A DNA stretch of 64,000 nucleotides from Mycobacterium celatum (lineage in GTDB: Bacteria; Actinomycetota; Actinomycetes; Mycobacteriales; Mycobacteriaceae): NCBI RefSeq assembly GCF_002101595.1, contig NZ_LQOM01000044.1:38679-102678 (forward strand). Reading direction: 5' to 3'. Under the pieces are notes generated by a model, which ran no database searches, had not been told where the DNA came from, and saw only the letters and a program-made list of their open reading frames with translations. Positions 26,493-34,442 of the stretch are shown here, one piece after another; the stretch's first letter is position 1, and each line of letters starts with the position of its first letter. Both the position numbers and the translations under genes were made by a program.

Positions 26493-27617
26493 TCAGGAGA
26501 TGGCGTTGACCGAATCCGACAACTTCGACTTGAACTTGTCGGGGATCGGGATATACCCGTTGTCCGCCAGGCCCTCCTGGCCCGGGCCGATGGCGGCCTG
26601 CAGGAAGGCCTTCACCGCGGTACCGACCTGGGGGTCGGGGTACTTCGAGCAGACGATCTCATACGTTGCCAGCACGATCGGGTAGGAGCCGGGTTGCGTC
26701 GGCTTGTAGAACGAGTTGGTGTCGAGCACTAGGTCGTGGCCCTGGCCCTTGATCGTCGCGCCCGAGATCGTCTTGCCGACCGAGTCGCTGCTGATCGACA
26801 CCGGGTCCGGGCCCGCAGAGGTGACGATCTGGGCCATGTTCAGCTTCTGCGCCTGGGCGAACGACCACTCGTTGTAGGTGATTGATCCCTCGGTGTTCTT
26901 TACCGCCGCCGAGGTGCCGTCGTTGCCCTTGGCGCCCTCACCGACACCGCCGTTGAACGTCTTACCGCCGCCCTTGCCCCAGGCGCCGTCGGAGGCAGCC
27001 TCAAGATACTCCTGGAAGTTGGCCGTGGTCCCGGACTCGTCGCTGCGGAACACGACGTGAATCGGCTCGGCGGGCAGGTTGGCGCCGCCGTTGAGGCCCT
27101 TGACCGCGGGGTCGTCCCACGTCTTGATCGTGCCGTTGAAGATCTTCGCCGCCGTCGGCCCGTCGAGAACCAGCTTGTCGATGCCTTTGACGTTGTAGGT
27201 GACCGCGATCGGCCCGAACACTGTCGGCAGGTTCCACGCCGGCGAACCGCAGCGTTCCTGCGCCTTGCTGGACTCGTCGGTGCTCAGCGGCACGTCAGAG
27301 CCGCCGAAATCGGTTTGCTTGCCGGTGAACTCGGTCACCCCGGCCCCCGAACCGTTGGCCGTGTAGTTCAGAGTCTGGCCCGGACACGCAGTTTCGAACG
27401 CGTTGACAAAGCGGGCCATCGCGTTGGCTTGCGCGGTCGACCCGCTGGCCTTCAGCGTCTTGGTCCCGCCACAACTCACCTTCGCCGACGACGCTGCGGA
27501 CGACGAACCGGGTGCCGGCGCGCCCTGATTGGCACTGTTGTCGCTGCCGCACCCCGACAACACCAGTGCACCGGTGGCCATGACACCCAGCGCGGTGCCA
27601 AATCCGTTGAGTTTCAA
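26493..27617 (-). CDS. pstS3: Phosphate-binding lipoprotein PstS (PstS3-like)
   Basis: A 374-residue lipoprotein: the signal peptide ends in LSGC with Cys23, followed by a Ser/Ala/Pro-rich spacer and the PstS fold with KASGSTAQANAMARF, RSDESGTTANF and GSITYNEWS. The start is TTG 27617, supported by AAGGAG about 5 nt upstream. It is the first gene of pstS3-pstC2-pstA1 and a paralogue of the PstS at 21457. Phosphate limitation would be the expected inducer; no convincing RegX3 direct repeat was found upstream. Confidence 0.93.
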   Translation of the reverse strand: MKLNGFGTALGVMATGALVLSGCGSDNSANQGAPAPGSSSAASSAKVSCGGTKTLKASGSTAQANAMARFVNAFETACPGQTLNYTANGSGAGVTEFTGKQTDFGGSDVPLSTDESSKAQERCGSPAWNLPTVFGPIAVTYNVKGIDKLVLDGPTAAKIFNGTIKTWDDPAVKGLNGGANLPAEPIHVVFRSDESGTTANFQEYLEAASDGAWGKGGGKTFNGGVGEGAKGNDGTSAAVKNTEGSITYNEWSFAQAQKLNMAQIVTSAGPDPVSISSDSVGKTISGATIKGQGHDLVLDTNSFYKPTQPGSYPIVLATYEIVCSKYPDPQVGTAVKAFLQAAIGPGQEGLADNGYIPIPDKFKSKLSDSVNAIS

Positions 27618-27843
27618 ATCGGCTCCTTCGAACAGTAGAGGTGACGACTACTTTCACCGCGCCTACAGGTCAGACCGAACCACGCGGCCAGTGGGTCCGC
27701 TGCCGCTTTCGGCCGGCACCGCATAGACACATCGTTGATCAAGGGCCCCACCGAGGCGAACGTATCAGCACGACGACCTCTCAGTCGAGAACTCCAGGTG
27801 GTTTTTCGGCGAACGGCGGCGACCAGGCGCCCGTCTCGCCGCT

Positions 27844-27884
27844 AAATCAATCACTTGACTTAACCGAGAGCGCGCCGATTAACT
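27844..27884. promoter_or_regulatory. Palindromic TetR-type operator and promoter of the SDR gene, site 1
   Basis: AAATCAATCACTTGACTTAA occupies 27844-27863. Its core is an inverted repeat, AARTCAA-N4-TTGACTT. TTGACT at 27855-27860 can serve as a -35 box, and TTAACT at 27879-27884, 18 nt later, as the -10. The GTG of the SDR follows at 27892, consistent with a leaderless transcript. A second copy is at 28706. Confidence 0.7.
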
Positions 27885-27891
27885 CTTCGGT

Positions 27892-28707
27892 GTGGTCAAC
27901 GAGTTAGCCGGCAAGGTCGCAATCGTCACCGGCGGGGCATCGGGTATCGGCGCCGGCATCGTCGAGAGATTCCTGTCGGAGGGCGCACGGGTGGTCGTCG
28001 GCGATATCGACGCCGATCGCGGCAGCGCCCTCGCCGATGCGCATGGCGGACAGGCCGCTTTCCGTCGCACCGACACCGCCGAGCCCGACGAGGTTGGTGC
28101 TCTGGTGTCATTCGCGGTCGATCGGTTCGGCGGCCTGGACGTGATGGTCAACAACGCGGGCATCTCCAGCAGGATGCACCGCAGCTTCCTCGAGGACGAC
28201 CTCGCCGACTTCCACCGCGTGATGGGGGTCAACGTGCTCGGTGTCATGGCGGGCACGCGCGACGCCGCGCGTCAGATGGCGAGCGCCGGCGGCGGCTCGA
28301 TCGTCAACCTGTCGTCGATCGGCGGGATCCAGGCCGGCGGCGGGGTGATGACGTATCGGGCCTCCAAGGCCGCGGTCATCCAGTTCACCAAATCCGCCGC
28401 AATCGAGTTGGCGCACTACGACATTCGGGTCAACTGCATCGCGCCGGGCAGCATCCCCACCCCGCTGCTGGCCTCCTCGGCGACCGGCATGTCGCCCGAA
28501 CAACTCGAGCGATTCCAACGGACGACCCGCGAGCAGATGCGCGCCGACCGTCCGTTGCAGCGCGAAGGCACGCCCGACGACGTCGCCGAGGCCGCGCTCT
28601 ACTTTGCCGGCGATCGCGCCCGCTACGTCACCGGGGTTGTCCTGCCGGTCGACGGGGGCACCTCGATCGGTAAGCCGATCCGGCGGCGCGGCGCACCGAG
28701 GGATTAA
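27892..28707 (+). CDS. SDR family oxidoreductase (Rv0927c-like position)
   Basis: A 271-residue short-chain dehydrogenase with TGGASGIGAGI near residues 13-23, NNAGIS near residue 85, the Ser of NLSS and the YRASK active site. It is divergent from pstS3, where M. tuberculosis has the SDR gene Rv0927c. GTG 27892 appears leaderless. Operator copies sit before the gene and on its stop codon, suggesting that it is controlled together with the following tetR. Confidence 0.88.
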   Translation: MVNELAGKVAIVTGGASGIGAGIVERFLSEGARVVVGDIDADRGSALADAHGGQAAFRRTDTAEPDEVGALVSFAVDRFGGLDVMVNNAGISSRMHRSFLEDDLADFHRVMGVNVLGVMAGTRDAARQMASAGGGSIVNLSSIGGIQAGGGVMTYRASKAAVIQFTKSAAIELAHYDIRVNCIAPGSIPTPLLASSATGMSPEQLERFQRTTREQMRADRPLQREGTPDDVAEAALYFAGDRARYVTGVVLPVDGGTSIGKPIRRRGAPRD

Positions 28708-28746
28708 ATCAATCGCTTGACTTAATACGCGGGGAGGGGTTGACTA
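28706..28746. promoter_or_regulatory. Palindromic TetR-type operator and promoter of tetR, site 2
   Basis: AAATCAATCGCTTGACTTAA at 28706-28725 differs from site 1 by a single base, in the spacer. It overlaps the SDR stop codon. TTGACT (28717-28722) lies 18 nt before TGACTA (28741-28746), and the tetR GTG follows at 28752. This is the same layout as site 1. Confidence 0.68.
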
Positions 28747-28751
28747 ACCCC

Positions 28752-29462
28752 GTGACCACGGCGAGGACCGCGCGCACCGAGCGGGCCGGCACGACGCAGG
28801 AGGCGATCCTGACGGCGGCCGAGAGGCTGTTCGCCGAGCACGGCGTGTTCGCGGTGTCCAACCGGCAGGTCAGTGAGGCCGCTGGCCAGGGCAACAACGC
28901 CGCCGTCGGCTACCACTTCGGCACCAAGACCGATTTGGTGCGGGCCATCGAGCACAAGCACCGGGTGCCGATCGAACTGCTGCGCGAGCAGATGGTCGCC
29001 GAGATCGGCAACTCGACCGAAATGCGGGACTGGGTAGCCTGTTTGGTGCGTCCGCTGACCGATCATCTTGCGGCGCTGGGCAATCCCACCTGGTATGCGC
29101 GCTTCGCCGCGCAGGTGATGACCGATCCGGCCTATCACAACATCGTCGTCAAGGATGCGCTCACGTCGCCGTCGCTGGTGCAGGTGATCGACGGCATCAA
29201 CCGCTGCCTTCCCGAGCTTCCGCACGACGTTCGGGCGGAGCGCAACGTGATGGCCCGCAACCTGTTGATGCACACCTGCGCCGATCGAGAACGGGCAATG
29301 GCCAGCGGCGATCGCAAGCTCGGCGCTGCCGGGCGCAGCGGATCGCCGCCATCGGCGAACGCCTCGGCGCCGCGAACCGGTTGGCAGGCGGCCGGATCCG
29401 GTCTCATCGACGCGATTGTGGGGCTGTGGCTGGCGCCGGTGAGCGAAAGAGGACGTCGATGA
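28752..29462 (+). CDS. TetR family transcriptional regulator
   Basis: A 236-residue regulator with an N-terminal helix-turn-helix (EAILTAAERLFAEHGVF, then VSNRQVSEAAGQGNNAAVGY and HFGTKTDLV) and a large ligand domain. TTG 28740 is possible, but GTG 28752 is preferred. It heads a run of nine coupled genes to 38666, and its ATGA overlap with the ferredoxin gene shows co-translation. It most likely binds the two near-identical palindromes at 27844 and 28706 and so represses the SDR gene and its own operon. Confidence 0.88.
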   Translation: MTTARTARTERAGTTQEAILTAAERLFAEHGVFAVSNRQVSEAAGQGNNAAVGYHFGTKTDLVRAIEHKHRVPIELLREQMVAEIGNSTEMRDWVACLVRPLTDHLAALGNPTWYARFAAQVMTDPAYHNIVVKDALTSPSLVQVIDGINRCLPELPHDVRAERNVMARNLLMHTCADRERAMASGDRKLGAAGRSGSPPSANASAPRTGWQAAGSGLIDAIVGLWLAPVSERGRR

Positions 29463-29653
29463 GAGTGATTGTCGACCCAGACAAGTGCGCGTCGTCGGGC
29501 AACTGCGTGATGCGCGCCCCCGAGATCTTCGACCAGCGCGACGAGGACGGCGTCGTCGTGCTGCTCAACGAGAACCCATCGCCCGAGCAGGCCGAGAGCG
29601 CCCGCAGCGCCGCCGCGGGCTGCCCCGCGTCGGCCATCGACATCGAGGAGTGA
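29459..29653 (+). CDS. Small [3Fe-4S]-type ferredoxin, P450 partner
   Basis: A 64-residue ferredoxin. Cluster ligands visible are Cys10, Cys16 and Cys55 (in GCP). The position that is Cys in four-iron proteins, and often His or Ala in mycobacterial three-iron ferredoxins, is Ser13 here (C-x2-S-x2-C). It immediately precedes a P450 gene (gap 3 nt) and should deliver electrons to it. ATG 29459 overlaps the tetR stop by 4 bp. Confidence 0.9.
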   Translation: MRVIVDPDKCASSGNCVMRAPEIFDQRDEDGVVVLLNENPSPEQAESARSAAAGCPASAIDIEE

Positions 29654-29656
29654 GAC

Positions 29657-30880
29657 GTGTCCGACACCCTCACCGAGGCCATCTCGGAATACCCGATGGC
29701 CCGCGACAGCGGCTGCCCGTTCGCCCCGCCACCGGACGTGATGGCGCTCGCGGAAGCCAAACCGCTGTCGCGGGTGCGGATCTGGGATGGCAGCACGCCG
29801 TGGCTGATCACGGGATACGAGGAGGTGCGGGCGCTGTTCGCCGACGCCCGGGTCAGCGTCGACGACCGTCGGCCCGGCTTTCCGCACTGGAACGAGGGCA
29901 TGCTCTCGACCGTGCACAAGCGCCCACGGTCGGTGTTCACCTCGGACGCCGAGGAGCACACGCGATTCCGGCGCATGCTGTCAAAGCCGTTCACCTTCAA
30001 GCGGGTTGAGGGCCTGCGGCCGGTGATCCAGCAGATCACCGACGAGCACATCGACGCGATACTGGCCGGCCCACAGCCCGCCGACATCGTCACGGCCCTG
30101 GCGTTGCCGGTGCCGTCGCTGGTGATCAGCCAGTTGCTGGGCGTGCCGTACGAAGACGCCGAGTTCTTCCAGCGCCACGCCAACATCGGGCTCGCCCGGT
30201 ACGCCACCGGCGAGGACACCGCCAAGGGTGCGGCCGGGCTGGCCAAGTACCTGGCCAACCTGGTCGAGACCAAGATGGACAACCCGGCCGAGGATGCGGT
30301 GTCGGATCTGGCCGAGCGCGTCAAGGCCGGCGAGCTCAGCGTGCGCGAAGCCGCCCAACTGGGCACCGGTCTGCTGATCGCCGGGCACGAGACCACCGCC
30401 AACATGATCGGCCTCGGTGTGCTGGCGCTGCTGGAAAACCCTGAGCAGTTGGCGGTGCTTCGCGACACCGACGACCCGAAAGTCATTGCCAATGCGGTCG
30501 AAGAGCTGCTGCGCTACCTGTCGATCATCCAGAACGGCCAGCGCCGCGTCGCGATCGAGGACATCGAAATCGCCGGCGAGACAATCCGTGCCGGCGAGGG
30601 CATCATCATCGACCTGGCGCCGGCGAACTGGGACGCCAAGGTCTTCCTCGGGCCGGGTGAGCTCGACCTGTCCCGCCCGGCGGCGGGCCAGCACGTCGCA
30701 TTTGGTTACGGCAGGCATCAATGCGTGGGTCAACAGCTGGCCCGCGCGGAACTGCAGATCGTCTTTCACACACTGCTGCGGCGCATCCCGACGTTACGGC
30801 TCGCAGTGCCGATCGAGGAGATTCCGTTCAAACACGACCGTCTCGCCTACGGCGTCTACGAGCTTCCGGTGGCCTGGTGA
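29657..30880 (+). CDS. Cytochrome P450 (operon with ferredoxin)
   Basis: A 407-residue P450. The heme loop is FGYGRHQCVG with thiolate Cys356, the oxygen-activating I-helix is AGHETT (242-247), and the K-helix ExxR is in EELLRYL. The Ala-Gly-His-Glu-Thr-Thr variant suggests a normal monooxygenase. GTG 29657 follows the ferredoxin stop by 3 nt. It would hydroxylate the operon's substrate using the adjacent ferredoxin; no reductase is encoded nearby. Confidence 0.93.
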   Translation: MSDTLTEAISEYPMARDSGCPFAPPPDVMALAEAKPLSRVRIWDGSTPWLITGYEEVRALFADARVSVDDRRPGFPHWNEGMLSTVHKRPRSVFTSDAEEHTRFRRMLSKPFTFKRVEGLRPVIQQITDEHIDAILAGPQPADIVTALALPVPSLVISQLLGVPYEDAEFFQRHANIGLARYATGEDTAKGAAGLAKYLANLVETKMDNPAEDAVSDLAERVKAGELSVREAAQLGTGLLIAGHETTANMIGLGVLALLENPEQLAVLRDTDDPKVIANAVEELLRYLSIIQNGQRRVAIEDIEIAGETIRAGEGIIIDLAPANWDAKVFLGPGELDLSRPAAGQHVAFGYGRHQCVGQQLARAELQIVFHTLLRRIPTLRLAVPIEEIPFKHDRLAYGVYELPVAW

Positions 30881-30881
30881 G

Positions 30882-30929
30882 ATGACTACGCTGAAATTCG
30901 AGCCGATCCGATTGGAGGATCAATCGTGA
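30882..30929 (+). other. Possible 15-codon leader reading frame
   Basis: An ATG 1 nt after the P450 stop opens a 15-codon frame (MTTLKFEPIRLEDQS) that ends in a TGA overlapping the GTG of the amidohydrolase as GTGA. The ribosome site of the amidohydrolase (TTGGAGGA) lies inside it. It could couple translation between the two genes; it may also be chance. Confidence 0.35.
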
Positions 30930-32089
30930 CGAGCACCGTCTCGCTCTATCCACCCGAAGGTTACGGCGCACCGAAGGATCGGCGCGGTCACGCCGACCTC
31001 AGCACCGTCGGACTGCCCGAAGGCACGGTGGTTTTCTCTGCGGACAACCACATTTCGCTCGCCGAGGACATCTTCTACGAGCGCTTCCCGGAGAACCTCA
31101 AGGACAAGGCGCCGCGGATCTGGTACGAGGACGGCGCCTATCAGCTCGGCCGCAAGGGACAGTCGTTTTTGCCGGGTGATTTCAGCGCGGTGCTGATGCA
31201 GTACGACGACCTTCCGGGCGCCGGCAGCACCAACATCGAGGCGCGCATCCAGGAGCTGCACGACGACGGCGTCGAGAAGGAGCTGGCGTTCCCCAACGCG
31301 ATCCTGGCGCTGTTCCACTACCCGGACAAGGAACTTCGCGAGCTCGCGTTCCGCATCTACAACGAGTACATCGCCGAGCTGCAGGAGCGTTCGGGCGGCC
31401 ACTTCTACGGTGCGGGGCTGATCAACTGGTGGGACCCCAAAGGCGCCCGCCGCACCCTTGCCGAGCTGAAATCCTTGGGCCTCAAGACATTCCTGCTGCC
31501 GCTGAATCCCGGCAAGGACGACGACGGCAACGTCATCGACTACGCTAGTGACGCGATGAGCCCGGTGTGGGACGAAATCGAGGAGGCCGGGCTACCGGTC
31601 ACCCACCACATCGGCGAGACCCCGCCGAAGACCCCGTGCGCGTTCAACAGTGTGGTGGTCGGCATGATGATCAACATTGACGGGTTCCGGGAACAGTTCT
31701 CCAAGTACATCTTCGCCGGCATCCTCGACCGCCATCCGAAGCTGCGGATCGGGTGGTTCGAAGGCGGGATCGCCTGGGTGCCATGGGCTCTGCAGGACGC
31801 CGAGCACCTGGTCGCGTCGTATCAGCACATGTTCAACCGGCCGGTCGAGCACGACGTGCGCTATTACTGGGACAAGCACATGAGCGCGTCGTTCATGGTG
31901 GACCCGCTGGGCCTGCAGCTCATCGACAAGATCGGGGTCGACAAAGTGATGTGGTCGTCCGACTATCCGCACAACGAAAGCACCTACGGCTATTCGGAGA
32001 AGTCGCTGGCCGCGGTCGTCAATGCTGTCGGGTCCGAGGCCGCCGCAAAGATCGTGAGCGGCAACATCAGTGAATTCTTGGGTGTCTGA
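30926..32089 (+). CDS. Amidohydrolase (PF04909, amidohydrolase-2 type)
   Basis: A 387-residue TIM-barrel hydrolase of the ACMS decarboxylase/amidohydrolase-2 group. It shows VVFSADNHISLAED near residue 35, THHIGET near residue 225, and the C-terminal metal segment WSSDYPHNESTYGYSEK near residue 345. Members are decarboxylases or hydrolases of ring-cleavage products. GTG 30926 has a GGAGG site 8 nt upstream. A distant paralogue is encoded at 50385 in the second catabolic block. Confidence 0.87.
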   Translation: MTSTVSLYPPEGYGAPKDRRGHADLSTVGLPEGTVVFSADNHISLAEDIFYERFPENLKDKAPRIWYEDGAYQLGRKGQSFLPGDFSAVLMQYDDLPGAGSTNIEARIQELHDDGVEKELAFPNAILALFHYPDKELRELAFRIYNEYIAELQERSGGHFYGAGLINWWDPKGARRTLAELKSLGLKTFLLPLNPGKDDDGNVIDYASDAMSPVWDEIEEAGLPVTHHIGETPPKTPCAFNSVVVGMMINIDGFREQFSKYIFAGILDRHPKLRIGWFEGGIAWVPWALQDAEHLVASYQHMFNRPVEHDVRYYWDKHMSASFMVDPLGLQLIDKIGVDKVMWSSDYPHNESTYGYSEKSLAAVVNAVGSEAAAKIVSGNISEFLGV

Positions 32090-32098
32090 GGCATTTTC

Positions 32099-33313
32099 GT
32101 GACCACTGCGATCGACATTCCAGTCACACCGGATATTGACCGGATGCGCCGCGACACCGGTGCGCGGCTGCGCGCGGCGATGGCCGATCGCGGTGTGGAC
32201 GCGTTGATCCTGTTGGGCAACAACAACGTCGTCTACGCCACCGGGGTGAGCTGGCCGCTGGGAGATGCCGGGCTGTCCTATGTCGAGCGGCCGGTCGCGT
32301 TGGTGCGCGCCGACGACCCCTGGCCACACCTGTTCCTGCCGTTCCGTGAAGGCGCGTCGTCGGAATCGGGGCTGCCCGCCGACCATCTGCACGGCCCGGT
32401 GTATCTGGAGTTCGACGAGGGCGTGGAAAACTTCGCGCGCACTGTTGCCGAACTGGTTCCTACGGATGCGGTCGTGGCGGTCGACGAGTTGACCGGGGCG
32501 ATGCGCCGCGCGCAGCAGCGGCTGTTCCGGGCGGGCCGGCCCGTCGACGCGGCGCAAGTCATCGGCGCGGCCAAGGTCATCAAGACACCCGACGAGCTGG
32601 CCTGCATCCGCACTGCGTGCCGGATCACCGACCGGGCGATGGTCGACGTGCAGGCCGCACTCGCACCGGGGATTCGGCAGATCGACCTGTCGGCGAGCTT
32701 CATGCGCCGGGCATTCGAACTGGGCGCGATGGCCAGCATGCTCGAACCGATCTGGCAGGTGATGCCCTCGAGCAAGGCTGAAGGCGTGTGGACCACCCAC
32801 GGCGATTTGGCGTTGCCGCTGTTGACAACTGAGCGTGAACTGGCAGCCGGCGACGTTCTGTGGACCGACGTGTCCATCACCTACGCCGGCTACTGCTCGG
32901 ACTTCGGCCGCACCTGGGTGGTCGGCCGCGAGCCGACAGCGCGCCAGCAGGCGCAGTTCTACCGGTGGCAGGAGATCATGACCGCGGTGCTCGAGGTGAC
33001 CCGGCCCGGTGCCACCGCGGCGGAGTTGGGCCGGGCTGCGACGAAGGCCAACGGCGGCAGTCGGCCATGGCTGCCGCACTTCTACCTGGGGCACGGGATC
33101 GGCGTGAACGCCGCCGAAACACCCATGATCGGAACCGATCTCGGCGACGAGTTCGACGAGAACTTCGTGTTCGAGCCGGGAATGGTGCTGGTGCTCGAGC
33201 CGGTGGTGTGGGAGGACGGCACAGGCGGCTACCGCAGCGAAGAGATCATCGTCATCACCGAGGAAGGCTGGATCCGGTTGACCGACTACCCCTATGACCC
33301 TTATGGCCACTGA
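32099..33313 (+). CDS. M24 (pita-bread) metallopeptidase-like protein, intact metal site
   Basis: A 404-residue aminopeptidase P/creatinase-fold protein. The five canonical metal ligands are present: Asp in VLWTDVSITYAGY, Asp in YCSDFGRTW, His in YLGHGIGV, Glu in VLVLEPVVW and Glu in YRSEEII. The family contains Xaa-Pro peptidases and C-N hydrolases. The following gene is a paralogue without these ligands and overlaps it by 20 bp. In a catabolic operon it may act on an amide or C-N bond rather than on peptides. Confidence 0.87.
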   Translation: MTTAIDIPVTPDIDRMRRDTGARLRAAMADRGVDALILLGNNNVVYATGVSWPLGDAGLSYVERPVALVRADDPWPHLFLPFREGASSESGLPADHLHGPVYLEFDEGVENFARTVAELVPTDAVVAVDELTGAMRRAQQRLFRAGRPVDAAQVIGAAKVIKTPDELACIRTACRITDRAMVDVQAALAPGIRQIDLSASFMRRAFELGAMASMLEPIWQVMPSSKAEGVWTTHGDLALPLLTTERELAAGDVLWTDVSITYAGYCSDFGRTWVVGREPTARQQAQFYRWQEIMTAVLEVTRPGATAAELGRAATKANGGSRPWLPHFYLGHGIGVNAAETPMIGTDLGDEFDENFVFEPGMVLVLEPVVWEDGTGGYRSEEIIVITEEGWIRLTDYPYDPYGH

Positions 33314-34442
33314 GGTTCTGCCCGACGACAGGGCGCTGCGCTGCGGGCGTCGCGAGCGCGCGCTGGCCCAGATGGACGCGCACGATCTCGACGTGCTGGT
33401 GCTCGGGCGGCAAGCCAACGTCCGCTATGTCGCGGGGGCGCCGCAACTGTGGGTGGCCGGCACCCGCCCGTTCGGGCCGACGTGCGTCGTCGTGCGGCAA
33501 ACCGGGGCCATCCATCTGCTGTCCACCTGGGACGAGGGCGTGCCCGACGACATCCCGCACGAGAATCTCTACGGCATCGCCTGGAACCCGATGAACACCA
33601 TCTCGGTGTTGCAGGGCATCGACGGCGCGGGCGAGGCGAAACGTGTTGGCACCGATGCGCTTTCGCCAGGATTCGCCCAATTGCTGCCGGTGGCGTTCCC
33701 TAACGCCGAGCTGGTCGACGGCGAGGCAGCCATGCGTGCCGCCCGGCGCGTCAAGACTCCTGAGGAGGTGGCCGCCTTGCGCGATGCCATTCTGGTCGCC
33801 GAGCAGGCGCTGGCGGCGGCGGTGGCCGAGTTGCGGCCCGGGATTGCCGAAAAGACCTTGGCCGGTGTGCTGTTGGAGGCGATGACGGCCGGCGGGGTGA
33901 GCACCCCGGCCACGCAGGACGCCGCCTGGGTGACGTCGCGGGAGCACCCGTGGCGGCGCGGCAGCGACGACGGCCGGGTCCGGTCCGGAGACCTGGTGGC
34001 GTTCTCCGCGGGCGTGCTCGGCGGCGGCTACACCGGCGAGGTGGGCCGCACCTGGCCTGTCGGCGAAGCCAGAAAAAATGAGGCCGCCGCCGACCTGTAC
34101 CGGAGGTGGGAGTTGTTGTGGCGCAGGTTGTATGAGGCATGCCAGCCGGGGGCGCCGGCCGCGGAGCTGCTGTCGGCGTATCACGCCGCGGGTGAGCCGC
34201 TGCCGCCCATGCCGGTGGCGCGCGGGTTGGGCATGGGCTTCGACCCGCCGGTGGTGTCGGCGCATCTGCCGGCCACCGCGACCGAAGAACGGCTCGAGGC
34301 CGGCATGGTGCTGGCGGTCACCGGCTACGTCTGGGAGCGCGGCGTCGGCGCGGTATTCGGCCGCGAGGCGGTGCTGGTCACTGCCGAGGGACCGGAGATC
34401 CTGACGTCGAGCCCGTCTTGGCAAGGCGTAGTCCATGCCTGA
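33294..34442 (+). CDS. M24-family protein with degenerate metal site
   Basis: A 382-residue pita-bread protein paired with the upstream M24 gene. The metal ligands are largely lost: LVAFSAGV has Ser for the first Asp, YTGEVGRTW has Glu for the second, GLGMGFD has Leu for the His, and VLAVTGYVW has Thr for the first Glu; only the final Glu (GREAVLV) remains. It may be a metal-free, creatinase-like enzyme or a regulatory partner of the intact subunit. ATG 33294 is taken; ATG 33303 is an alternative. Confidence 0.84.
   Translation: MTLMATEVLPDDRALRCGRRERALAQMDAHDLDVLVLGRQANVRYVAGAPQLWVAGTRPFGPTCVVVRQTGAIHLLSTWDEGVPDDIPHENLYGIAWNPMNTISVLQGIDGAGEAKRVGTDALSPGFAQLLPVAFPNAELVDGEAAMRAARRVKTPEEVAALRDAILVAEQALAAAVAELRPGIAEKTLAGVLLEAMTAGGVSTPATQDAAWVTSREHPWRRGSDDGRVRSGDLVAFSAGVLGGGYTGEVGRTWPVGEARKNEAAADLYRRWELLWRRLYEACQPGAPAAELLSAYHAAGEPLPPMPVARGLGMGFDPPVVSAHLPATATEERLEAGMVLAVTGYVWERGVGAVFGREAVLVTAEGPEILTSSPSWQGVVHA

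Noticed and set aside
27618..27843. RegX3-type phosphate-box direct repeats upstream of pstS3
   Set aside because: I looked for GTTCAC-like direct repeats at the expected spacing and found none convincing.
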